Assembly: GCA_020438795.1 (NCBI GenBank)
Contig: JAGQTY010000004.1
Coordinates: 1 to 64,000, forward strand
DNA: 64,000 nucleotides
Reading direction: 5' to 3'
DNA from: Actinomycetota bacterium
GTDB taxonomy: Bacteria > Actinomycetota > Actinomycetes > S36-B12 > GCA-2699445
Positions 17,238 to 24,829 of the stretch are shown here, in pieces. The notes beneath the pieces are model-generated. The model made no database searches. It saw only the letters and a list, made by a program, of their open reading frames with translations, and was not told the origin of the DNA. The number at the start of each line of letters is the position of its first letter. Within the stretch, counting starts at the first letter, position 1. The position numbers and the translations under genes were made by a program.

Positions 17238-19019
17238 TCAGCTCCCACTGGCCTTGTCCGATTCGTCAACGTGGGTGCTACTCACCTTCTCCGGCTTGTG
17301 CTCCACAACTGAAGTAGGCAGATTGGTGGTCGACATCTTTCGTCGCCGCGGCCATGTCTCACTACCGTTCGTCTCCCAGTCACTGACAGCTGCACGTTGC
17401 GCGGCTTCGTCCCAGCGCGGATCGTCGACGCCGAGTGAATAGCCGTACCACGGATTCGTCGGCCGCAGCTTGGGGAGTCCGAGGGAGTCCCACAGTTCCT
17501 TGGCTGCCTCCATGTGCGCTTGTTTCGGCAGCGCAACGGCGGGCATGGGTCCCTTCTGCGTGGCGTTGATCAGGACGGTCGAGTCGATCTCCATGCCTGC
17601 TTCGGCCGGAGCATGTCCGTGTGAACGGTACGGCAGCACGACCAAGTCCTCACGTGGGTTGCAGCGAAACGCCATGGCCCACAAGACGTGGTCAGTGTTG
17701 CTCGGGTCGATGTCCTCATCGACAGCGATGCAGAACTTGCCGACGGCGGGTTGCAGTGAGGTGGCTCCTTCCAGGGCTCGCCAGATCTCCGTCTTCGGGG
17801 TGCCGTGTTCGAAGACGATGAACAGGAATGCCCGCAGGTTGGTGAGTGGCTCGTGCATGACGACCTGCCTGACTTGCTTGATGGCCAGATGATCGCGCAG
17901 GTGCTCCAGGTAGATGGGTTCGTAGGCGAGCTTCTTGATCACGCTGGACTCCGAGGGAGTCACCTGTGAGATGAGGGAGGTGATGACCGCCTTGCGTCGG
18001 CGAGTGATGGCGGAGACCTCGAAGATCATGTTGAACTCCTCGAGGGACATGTAGCCGTGACTCTCTCCGAAGGGGCCCTCCGGCTCGAGGTATTCGTCGT
18101 CGATGAAACCCTCGACAATGACTTGTGCGTGAGCGGGTACGAGCAGGTCGACGGTCTTGGCCCGGACGACCTCCACCGGTTGTCCGGCGAGGGCACCGGC
18201 CACGCGGACCTCATCATTGTCGAGGGGCAGTTTCTGCGGGCCACAGTATTCGACGGCGGGCGGCGCGCCCAGGACGACCGCAGCCGGCATCTTCTCGCCG
18301 CGCGCCCGGTACTTCTTCCAGTCCTCCCAGCCACCGGCCAGTGTTGCACGTTCCATCATCACGGCAACCCGGGTCGAGGATTTGAGGTTCCCCCGGTACA
18401 CGCCCATGTTCTGGATGCCGTTGTCAGGGTCTTTGGTGACCCAGCATCCTGCAGTGAAATAGGGCGCCACGTCGTAGCCCGGGGTTGACACTGGGATGGG
18501 TAGGCCGTCCAGGCCGCCACCCTCCTTGGTGAGGTCCTCCCCGGTGACTACGATCTCCTGACAGGGCGCTTGTGTGACTTCGACAGGATCGACAGGTTGC
18601 TCCATGGACGTCAGCCAGTGACCGGCGATCTGGTCGATGGGCACACCCATCCCGACGCTGTAGATGTCGGGGTTTCCTGCCATGACCCCGACAGCGACGT
18701 CGATATCGTAGGTGCGGCCCTTGCCATCGACCACGTTGGTGAACAGGAATCCCTTTCGTTCGTCCTCCGGGATTCCCCCGCAGTACTGCCAACGCACCAG
18801 CGGGTGCAGCACGGTGTCCTTGTTCACGGGTACGTCGACCTCCACGAGGAGATCCTTGGCACGCAACGCGTCCAAGTGTGCCTGCATGTCGACCGAGGAC
18901 TGGGGTTCTGCTGGCGCAGGTGTTGCCGACCGCTGTGGTGGCTGCAGATGAGGCGACTGCGGGCTGGCTGCCGCAGCGTGCGGGTCCATCGACCGGTCGG
19001 ACTTGTCACTGGCGCTCAT
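17238..19019 (-). CDS. UbiD-family decarboxylase (copy A, 593 residues)
   Basis: A prenylated-FMN-dependent (de)carboxylase of the UbiD family. The N-terminal ~45 residues are a Pro/Ala/Ser-rich extension. The core shows HPLVRWQY (~77-84), the GAPPAVEYCGPQ segment, EGPFGESHGYMS (~322-333, the active-site Glu motif region) and TPSESSVIK (~361-369), and FEHGTPKTEIWRAL marks the C-terminal part. It is a close paralogue of copy C at 21076-22842, which shares the same landmarks and length. The ATG at 19019 has AGGAGG 6 bases upstream and overlaps the split-barrel gene by 14 bases. It would depend on the UbiX encoded in the same operon for cofactor. The substrate is unknown. Confidence 0.9.
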   Translation of the reverse strand: MSASDKSDRSMDPHAAAASPQSPHLQPPQRSATPAPAEPQSSVDMQAHLDALRAKDLLVEVDVPVNKDTVLHPLVRWQYCGGIPEDERKGFLFTNVVDGKGRTYDIDVAVGVMAGNPDIYSVGMGVPIDQIAGHWLTSMEQPVDPVEVTQAPCQEIVVTGEDLTKEGGGLDGLPIPVSTPGYDVAPYFTAGCWVTKDPDNGIQNMGVYRGNLKSSTRVAVMMERATLAGGWEDWKKYRARGEKMPAAVVLGAPPAVEYCGPQKLPLDNDEVRVAGALAGQPVEVVRAKTVDLLVPAHAQVIVEGFIDDEYLEPEGPFGESHGYMSLEEFNMIFEVSAITRRRKAVITSLISQVTPSESSVIKKLAYEPIYLEHLRDHLAIKQVRQVVMHEPLTNLRAFLFIVFEHGTPKTEIWRALEGATSLQPAVGKFCIAVDEDIDPSNTDHVLWAMAFRCNPREDLVVLPYRSHGHAPAEAGMEIDSTVLINATQKGPMPAVALPKQAHMEAAKELWDSLGLPKLRPTNPWYGYSLGVDDPRWDEAAQRAAVSDWETNGSETWPRRRKMSTTNLPTSVVEHKPEKVSSTHVDESDKASGS

Positions 19020-19536
19020 CAGTTGCCTCCTGCATCTCCCTGTCGGGGCTGGGGTCCCCGAGTCGTCCGTCTTCGACCTCCGCGGACAGCGATTGTCCGA
19101 AGCCGAGGGTGTTGTCGATCAGCCGGATCCGCGTGACCCGCAGTTCCCACGGCACAGCGGACCTGGCCGACGCACCGTTGATCAAGGGCTTGGCAAAGGG
19201 GTACTTGGCGAGATAGGTCTGTGCCGCCCGATCCGTATCGCTGGCGCGAGCCGTCGTCCCGGTGAGTTGGAGCCCGGTGATCGTCTGCCATGATCGGACA
19301 ACCGGGTGGATGGTGGCGGCACATCTCGGGACTTGACCCAGGTCGAGGCAGTGCCGCGAGCTGGGGGATGACCAGAAGTACAGTCGAAACTCGTCGGCGG
19401 CGAAGAACACGTCTGCCGCCCATGGGCCTTCGGGGCTCACGGTTGCCAGCGTCAGCACATCTACCTCAGCCAGGATGGATCTCACGGAGCCGTCGAACGA
19501 CTCCTGGTCGATGATCGCAGTGCCCTGCTCGTTCAT
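19006..19536 (-). CDS. Pyridoxamine 5'-phosphate oxidase-like (FMN split-barrel) protein
   Basis: 176 residues. The split beta-barrel pattern is visible: VDVLTLATVSPEGPWAADVFFAAD (~26-49), then LYFWSSPSSRHCLDL, and an ITGLQLTGTTARASD strand. The family binds FMN, F420 or haem, and many members are uncharacterised reductases. The ATG at 19536 was chosen over a longer frame from 19650 because the latter would overlap the upstream UbiD by 62 bases and adds only polar residues. It is embedded between two UbiD genes and overlaps the next start by 14 bases, so it belongs to the operon. A possible role is flavin reduction or reduction of the decarboxylated product, inferred only from context. Confidence 0.82.
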   Translation of the reverse strand: MNEQGTAIIDQESFDGSVRSILAEVDVLTLATVSPEGPWAADVFFAADEFRLYFWSSPSSRHCLDLGQVPRCAATIHPVVRSWQTITGLQLTGTTARASDTDRAAQTYLAKYPFAKPLINGASARSAVPWELRVTRIRLIDNTLGFGQSLSAEVEDGRLGDPSPDREMQEATDERQ

Positions 19537-19588
19537 GTCCGCGTCCTGCTCGTACCGTTCGGGTTCGTTCTCCGCTTGATTGGACCTG

Positions 19589-20998
19589 TCATGTGATGCC
19601 GTACTTGTCCCACTGCGCCTTGACGCGAGCCTTGATGTCGGGGTCATCACACAGGGATGGGAAGTCTTGACCCTCCTCCTGGTAGTCGAAGATGGGTCCG
19701 GTTGCGTCGATGCCCAGCTTCGTTCCCCAGTTTCTTCGGGTCTGTGAAGCGTCCAGGCTGGTCTGTGGGCATCGCGGGATGATCAGGAGATCCCTATCTG
19801 CCTGCACGTGGGTGGCAACCGCCCAAGCCACGTCGTCACGGTTCCTGATATCGATGCCCTCGCCGACGACGGTGACGTGTTTGATGTAGCCCCCGACGTC
19901 AGGGTCCCCGAAGACCTCCTGGATCACTTGGCGGACCTGTCCCCGACTGGTCACCCGCATGGAGATGATGAGCTCGAAACCCACCCCCGACAGTGGCATG
20001 TGAACGTCGAGCACACCCTCGACGCTCTGCAGCTTTGCCAGGACGACCGGTTCCATGCCAAGGATGTAGATCAGTCCACCCTCGGACGGGTAACCTTCAC
20101 GTTCACCGTGGAAGATCGGATCGTCCCGGTGCGTGATCGTCGTGATTCGGAAGATGTTGCAGCGGCTCTGATGATCCAGGAAGCCTGTGAATTCGCCGAA
20201 CGGGCCATCCTTGTCCATTTCGCCAGGCATGACCAAGCCCTCAAGTACCAACTCGGCATTTGCCGGTACCTTGAGGCCTGAGTCTTCACAGGTGACGACT
20301 TCGATCGCTTCGCCTCGCAGTCCACCCGCGTAGGCATCCTCACTTGGGGGCTGGTCGAACTTGGATCCGCCGGCCAGGACGTAGCAGGGGTCGGCGCCGA
20401 ACACCACAGCCACCGGCATCGCGACACCGGGGTGCAACCGGCTCCACTTCTCCAGGTGTTGTGCCCCACCCTGGAACGGTTGCATCATGAGACCGGTCTC
20501 CGTGCCGCTGCGATACATCATGCGGTAGCAGCCGACGTTCTGATCGCCCGTCTCGGGATCGGCAGTCACCAGCATGCCCAGTGTCCCTGGGTAGTAGCCG
20601 CCGTCGCCCTCATGCCAGCGGACCATCGGGAACAGCCCATCCATGCTCGCCCGTTCCCCTGTGAGGATGTTCTCCTTACAGGGCCCGCTGTCCACGAGCA
20701 CTGGATCGATCGGCTCCTCGATCCGCTTCATCCACTCAGCCCGAATCGAGACCTGATCTGTGGTGTCGAGATCCATAGCCAGCCCCAGCCGACGCCAGGA
20801 GCGCCCGAACAGCTCGGAGAGCACCGGTGTTGATGTCCCTTTCACGTTCTCGAAGAGGACGGCCGGCCCCCCTTCGCTGGTCACCGTGTGGGTGACGCCG
20901 TTGATCTCCCATTCGGGATCGACTTCGGCGCCGATCCGACTCAGTAGGCCCTTCTTCTCAAGGACGTCGACAAACTCGCGCATGTCCTTGTATGGCAT
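19589..20998 (-). CDS. UbiD-family decarboxylase (copy B, 469 residues)
   Basis: This copy has the classical UbiD length. Landmarks are DPEWEINGVTH near the N-terminus, GDQNVGCYRMMYRS (~155-168), KDGPFGEFTGF (~268-278, the catalytic Glu motif region), EGYPSEGGLIYILGMEPVVL, and a C-terminal PRCPQTSLDAS segment. It is clearly more distant from copies A and C than they are from each other. AAGGAG lies 11 bases before the ATG. It follows copy C after 77 bases, in the same operon. UbiD enzymes remove (or add) a carboxylate on aromatic or alpha,beta-unsaturated acids using prFMN; the substrate here cannot be read from sequence. Confidence 0.9.
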   Translation of the reverse strand: MPYKDMREFVDVLEKKGLLSRIGAEVDPEWEINGVTHTVTSEGGPAVLFENVKGTSTPVLSELFGRSWRRLGLAMDLDTTDQVSIRAEWMKRIEEPIDPVLVDSGPCKENILTGERASMDGLFPMVRWHEGDGGYYPGTLGMLVTADPETGDQNVGCYRMMYRSGTETGLMMQPFQGGAQHLEKWSRLHPGVAMPVAVVFGADPCYVLAGGSKFDQPPSEDAYAGGLRGEAIEVVTCEDSGLKVPANAELVLEGLVMPGEMDKDGPFGEFTGFLDHQSRCNIFRITTITHRDDPIFHGEREGYPSEGGLIYILGMEPVVLAKLQSVEGVLDVHMPLSGVGFELIISMRVTSRGQVRQVIQEVFGDPDVGGYIKHVTVVGEGIDIRNRDDVAWAVATHVQADRDLLIIPRCPQTSLDASQTRRNWGTKLGIDATGPIFDYQEEGQDFPSLCDDPDIKARVKAQWDKYGIT

Positions 20999-21075
20999 CA
21001 GCTCACGACTCCTTGCTGTTCCTACGGGCCCTCTCGACGATCCGGGGGGAACCGGCTCCGGGGCGGATCGGTGGA

Positions 21076-22842
21076 CTAATCGTCAGTGCTGAAGTCGTCG
21101 ACGACTGGGAAGCTATCGGGGTAGGTGACGTTGCCCGTGGACTCGTTGTACACGACGGGATGGGCATTGGGGACACCGGCGGTCGGGCCACCGACCTGGT
21201 CGGTATCCACCAGCCGGGCGGTGCGCACACCATTGGCCAGCCAGTCGCCCTCTGCCGCCCGTTTGGCACACGCATCCCACTCGTCGCACCAGTCGCCGAG
21301 AGAGTAGCCGTACCACTTGCGCACCGGCTTGATCTCCGGCAGTCCGGCCTTGTGCCACAGGTCTTTCGCTTCTTCCATGTACTGCTGCTTCGGCAATGAT
21401 ACGGGCGGCATCGGGTACTTGGTGGTTGCGTCAATGATCATCTGACCCTCCCATTCGCGACCGCCTCGCAGCTTCGGTGCGTGACCGTTGGCCTGGTAGT
21501 CGTTGATCTGGACGTCGTGAGGCAGGTCAGTGCGGTAGGCGACTGCCCACCAGATCTCTTCCATCGACTCGGGGTTGATGTCCTCACTGACGCCTATCGT
21601 GATCTTGCCCACCGAGCGCATCAGAATCGTGGCGGCTCGTAGTGCCCGCCAGATCTCCGTCTTGGGCGTGCCGTGTTCGAACACGATCGTGGTGAACCGG
21701 GAAACGCCGATGAGATGGTCGTAGAGCACGACGTCCTTGACGAAGTTGCACTGGATGGTGTTCTGCAGGAAGTTGAGCATCACCCCGTTGTAGCCCATGG
21801 ACTTGATGACCCCTGACTCGGACGGTGTCAGTTCGGAGATCATCGACGTGATGATGGCGTGCTTGCGTTTCGTGACCGCGGTCACCTCGATGGAGTGGTT
21901 GTACTCTTCGGTCGACATGTAGCCGTGGGACTCCCCGAAGGGGGCTTCCATCTCCAGCTTGGTGGGATCGATCCATCCTTCGATGATGATGTTCGCATCC
22001 GCGGGGACCATCAATGGGACCGTCTTGGCCTTGACCTCACGCATCGGCGCGCCGGCAAGCCCGCCCGCGAAGCCGATGTCATTGGCCGAGCCAGGAGTCT
22101 TCTGCGGTCCGATGACCTGGATCGCCGGAGGTGCTCCGACGATCAGAGCCACTGGCATCTTCTCGCCGCGCTCCTTGTACTTCACCCAGTTCTTGTGTGC
22201 GTCACCACCGGTCTGGATCAGCCACATCCCGTTCATCCGGTCGGAGGCCTTGATGTTCACCCGGTTCTGGGAGTAGTTGACCCGACCCGTATCTGGGTCC
22301 TCGGTGATCCAGAGCCCGGTCGAGAAGTAGGGAGCCGTGTCCCACCCCGGGGTGTTGTTCGGGATGGCCAGGCTGGCCAGCCCCTTATCGTCACCCACCA
22401 GATCATCACCCGTCATGACCACTTCGTGAACAGGCGCATCCTCCGACGAGATCTCCACGGGTGCCAGGGGATTGGCGAAGGCTGCCCCCCACTTGGCCGC
22501 GACGGCCTCACGGAGCTGCCGGCCGTCAACTGCCCCGCTGAGGTCGACGGTCGAGTCCAGCCCGAGCGCTGCCGCGTATATCTTCTCCTGGCCAGCTGTG
22601 GTGCCGACGGCCACATCACACGCGCCCTTGTACTTGCGACCATTGCTGTCGGTCACGTTGGTGAAGTAGAAGCCCCGACGATCCGTGGCTTCGATGTCTG
22701 ACACGTAACTCCACCGCACAAACGGATGCAGATGCTTGTCCTTGTTGATCTCATCATCGATCGTGTAGAGCAGGTCAAGCTTGTCCAAGCGGGACAGGTA
22801 GTCCTGCAGATCCGGGTACTGTCGTGCGGGCGCATCGGTCAT
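21076..22842 (-). CDS. UbiD-family decarboxylase (copy C, 588 residues)
   Basis: A long UbiD-type protein paralogous to copy A. Shared landmarks are HPFVRWSYVSDI (~39-50), a DVAVG..AGQEKIYAAALG segment, EAPFGESHGYMSTEEYN (~304-320), TPSESGVIKS (~348-357) and FEHGTPKTEIWRAL (~392-405). Relative to copy A it lacks the Pro-rich N-terminal extension and reads EAPFGE where A reads EGPFGE. The start at 22842 has AGGAG 8 bases upstream and is 11 bases after the UbiX stop. It is directly co-transcribed with UbiX, whose product prFMN it should need. Copies A and C may form a heteromer, as in multi-subunit UbiD-type carboxylases; this is inference. Confidence 0.9.
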   Translation of the reverse strand: MTDAPARQYPDLQDYLSRLDKLDLLYTIDDEINKDKHLHPFVRWSYVSDIEATDRRGFYFTNVTDSNGRKYKGACDVAVGTTAGQEKIYAAALGLDSTVDLSGAVDGRQLREAVAAKWGAAFANPLAPVEISSEDAPVHEVVMTGDDLVGDDKGLASLAIPNNTPGWDTAPYFSTGLWITEDPDTGRVNYSQNRVNIKASDRMNGMWLIQTGGDAHKNWVKYKERGEKMPVALIVGAPPAIQVIGPQKTPGSANDIGFAGGLAGAPMREVKAKTVPLMVPADANIIIEGWIDPTKLEMEAPFGESHGYMSTEEYNHSIEVTAVTKRKHAIITSMISELTPSESGVIKSMGYNGVMLNFLQNTIQCNFVKDVVLYDHLIGVSRFTTIVFEHGTPKTEIWRALRAATILMRSVGKITIGVSEDINPESMEEIWWAVAYRTDLPHDVQINDYQANGHAPKLRGGREWEGQMIIDATTKYPMPPVSLPKQQYMEEAKDLWHKAGLPEIKPVRKWYGYSLGDWCDEWDACAKRAAEGDWLANGVRTARLVDTDQVGGPTAGVPNAHPVVYNESTGNVTYPDSFPVVDDFSTDD

Positions 22843-22853
22843 CGCATCTACTC

Positions 22854-23564
22854 CTATTGTCGGTACGTTGCTTCCCAGAGGTTGGTGGAGGGCATGTCGC
22901 GCGGCACGCGAACCGGTGGCCCATCAGGGGACTGCTCGCCCACCGGCTTCCTGCTCCGGCTGCTGGGAAGGGTGTCGAGATCCTCGCCCCAGCGCCGGAG
23001 GGATCCGGTGTCCAGCCCGAACAGGTCCAGAGCGCGCGAAACACTGTGATCCACGATCTCGGTGATGTCCCGAGGACGTGCATACATGGCAGGGACGGGC
23101 GGACAAATGATTCCCCCCATCTCTGTCACCGACGACATCGAGCGGAGATGACCGGCGTGGAGAGGTGTTTCCCTGACCATCAGCACCAAGCGGCGTCGTT
23201 CCTTCAACACGACGTCTGCCGCGCGAGAGATGAGACTCCCAGTGATCCCGTTGGCGATCTCCGAGAGGGTCTTGATCGAGCACGGGACAACCATCATGCC
23301 CAGCGTCCGAAACGACCCTGAGGCGATGCTGGCTCCAATGTCGCTGGCCGAGTGCACCACATCAGCGGCCTCCTCCAACTGCTCGGCCCGTAGGTCAGTT
23401 TCCGTCACGAGCGTTCGTCGGGCTGCAGAGGACATCACGAGGTGCACTTCGATCTCCAGCGGCGAGAGCAGTTGCAGCGTTCGGTAGGCATAGAAGCTTC
23501 CTGACGCACCGGTCACAGCCACGACCAGACGGGCCGGGGTCTTCGCCGCCATCATGATCGCCAC
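22854..23564 (-). CDS. ubiX: Flavin prenyltransferase UbiX
   Basis: The enzyme prenylates reduced FMN with dimethylallyl phosphate to make prenylated FMN, the UbiD cofactor. 236 residues. The flavoprotein (UbiX/Pad1) signature is clear: VAVTGASGSFYAYRTLQLL (~15-33), MVVPCSIKTLSEIANGI (~90-106), and LVLMVRETPLHAGHLRSM (~126-143). The C-terminal ~40 residues extend past the usual ~190-200 length as a polar tail. The start is a GTG at 23564; in-frame ATGs 9-12 bases further in are possible. It is the first gene of a leftward operon with three UbiD genes, and its promoter region carries the tandem palindromes next to tetR. Confidence 0.93.
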   Translation of the reverse strand: MAIMMAAKTPARLVVAVTGASGSFYAYRTLQLLSPLEIEVHLVMSSAARRTLVTETDLRAEQLEEAADVVHSASDIGASIASGSFRTLGMMVVPCSIKTLSEIANGITGSLISRAADVVLKERRRLVLMVRETPLHAGHLRSMSSVTEMGGIICPPVPAMYARPRDITEIVDHSVSRALDLFGLDTGSLRRWGEDLDTLPSSRSRKPVGEQSPDGPPVRVPRDMPSTNLWEATYRQ

Positions 23565-23819
23565 TCGGAGCGAACCTCAATCGACCTGGTCCCCGCTGTG
23601 CAACATCTGGGTTCTGCTCCAAGCCACAAACCACCCGGGCTCAGCAGCACGACCGAGGAAAGACTGATGCACTGGCTGCCGCTCCCCCTGGTTCGTCCAC
23701 GGGGACGCCCCGGACAATTCAGCAAGACCCCACTCGGTGCCAACACGGCACATCCCTCCCGCAATACGAGCAGTCCAGTCAGGACCCCGCTGCTTGCTGA
23801 AGCTGACGCTAGCATGAAC

Positions 23820-23833
23820 TGAATCATGATTCA
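23820..23833. promoter_or_regulatory. Predicted TetR operator 1 (TGAATCATGATTCA)
   Basis: A perfect 14-base palindrome in the divergent ubiX/tetR region, of form TGAAT-N4-ATTCA. Its start is 22 bases (about two helical turns) from operator 2. The same half-sites recur upstream of the PrpF-like gene. Assignment to the adjacent TetR protein is inferred from position and recurrence. Confidence 0.7.
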
Positions 23834-23841
23834 GGCATAAT

Positions 23842-23855
23842 TGAATAGTGATTCA
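23842..23855. promoter_or_regulatory. Predicted TetR operator 2 (TGAATAGTGATTCA)
   Basis: The second TGAAT-N4-ATTCA copy, 8 bases after operator 1 and 28 bases before the tetR start codon. It overlaps the expected core promoter of tetR, which fits autorepression. The 22-base phasing puts both sites on the same DNA face, allowing two dimers to bind side by side. Confidence 0.7.
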
Positions 23856-23883
23856 CTCGTCTGGTTGTCGGTAGGGTGGATTC

Positions 23884-24549
23884 GTGCACACGGATTCCCT
23901 TGCGGCCGAAGCCAGCAGCGAGACGCTAGGCCAACCTCGGAGCAAGCGAGAACGCACCCGCATGCGCCTCATTGAGGCCGCCAAGCAAATCCTGGCCTCG
24001 AGAGGCCCGGAAGCCGGCGTCGCAGAGATCACCGACCTCGCTGACTTGGCTGTCGGATCCTTCTACAACTACTACTCCGGGAAGGAAGAGCTCTTCGAAG
24101 TCGCGGCCAACGAGGCCGTCACTGCATTCGAGCAGTTCATGTTCGAATCTACCGCCAGCCTGAGCGACCCTGTAGAGGTGCTGAGCGCCAGGATCCGCCT
24201 CTTCGGGCGTTCGTCCGAGAGTCACGAACTGGCAGCACACATCATGGTCCGCACCTTCTCAGAACAACTCGGCTTACACGCGGGTTACCGGCCGGGTGCC
24301 ATGGACGACCTGCATGCGGCGATGGCAACGGGCAGGGTGGCGCCCAAGCACCCCGAGGCAGCCTTGTCTGCGATTGTCGCCTCGGGGGTCTCGCTACTTG
24401 CGCGGCGCCTGGCAGACCCGAGTATTGGCCCGCAGGCCGTTGACGACTACACCGAGACGATGCTGGTCATGATCGGGCTCGGCCAGGAAGAAGCCGAGGA
24501 ACTCGCGCATGGCCCGCTGCCGACATCCGGGACCGACAACCCGGATTGA
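23884..24549 (+). CDS. TetR-family transcriptional regulator
   Basis: 221 residues beginning at a GTG. The TetR helix-turn-helix occupies ~22-70, with RTRMRLIEAAKQILASRG and then the recognition region LADLAVGSFYNYYSGKEELF. The C-terminal ligand domain (~75-205) is helical and unassigned. It is divergent from the ubiX-ubiD operon and immediately upstream of the PrpF-like gene. Three TGAAT-N4-ATTCA sites flank it. It most likely represses itself, the UbiX/UbiD operon and the PrpF gene until an acid or CoA-ester ligand is present; the ligand is unknown. Confidence 0.92.
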   Translation: MHTDSLAAEASSETLGQPRSKRERTRMRLIEAAKQILASRGPEAGVAEITDLADLAVGSFYNYYSGKEELFEVAANEAVTAFEQFMFESTASLSDPVEVLSARIRLFGRSSESHELAAHIMVRTFSEQLGLHAGYRPGAMDDLHAAMATGRVAPKHPEAALSAIVASGVSLLARRLADPSIGPQAVDDYTETMLVMIGLGQEEAEELAHGPLPTSGTDNPD

Positions 24550-24780
24550 GGACTGCTGATCCCGGGTTTGGGGCGACGGCGGCAGGTGCTTGTCCCGGGG
24601 CGACGGCCACCACCCGGCAGTTGCGCGGCAGGCAGCCGACGTAGTTCCGGTGGACTCATCGTATGAGCCTGCAGACCATCCTGCGACCAACGACCTGGTC
24701 GCGCTAGAACCGGCGGAGAGACCGTGCTTGAGGTCCGCTGTCCAAGGATGGGCAGGTTGGCGGGAAGCAGACCAAGGAAT

Positions 24781-24794
24781 TGAATTCCCATTCA
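24781..24794. promoter_or_regulatory. Predicted TetR operator 3 (TGAATTCCCATTCA)
   Basis: The third copy of TGAAT-N4-ATTCA, 35 bases upstream of the preferred start of the PrpF-like gene. The spacer differs from operators 1 and 2 but the 5-base half-sites are identical. It suggests that the PrpF-like gene has its own promoter under the same regulator rather than only read-through from tetR. Confidence 0.6.
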
Positions 24795-24829
24795 GAACTA
24801 GCCGGCGAAACCCCGGCCTCTCTGCGAAG

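Larger units (their letters stand above)
23565..23883. other. Divergent promoter region between ubiX and tetR
   Basis: 319 bases with no supported gene. The ubiX-proximal 250 bases carry no recognised element. The last ~65 bases before tetR hold two TGAAT-N4-ATTCA palindromes and, between them, CATAAT (23836-23841), a plausible -10 for rightward transcription. A clear -35 was not identified. Confidence 0.6.

Noticed and set aside
16056-17312. 418-codon plus-strand open frame
   Set aside because: Antisense to the transglutaminase-like gene, which has a triad and operon context.
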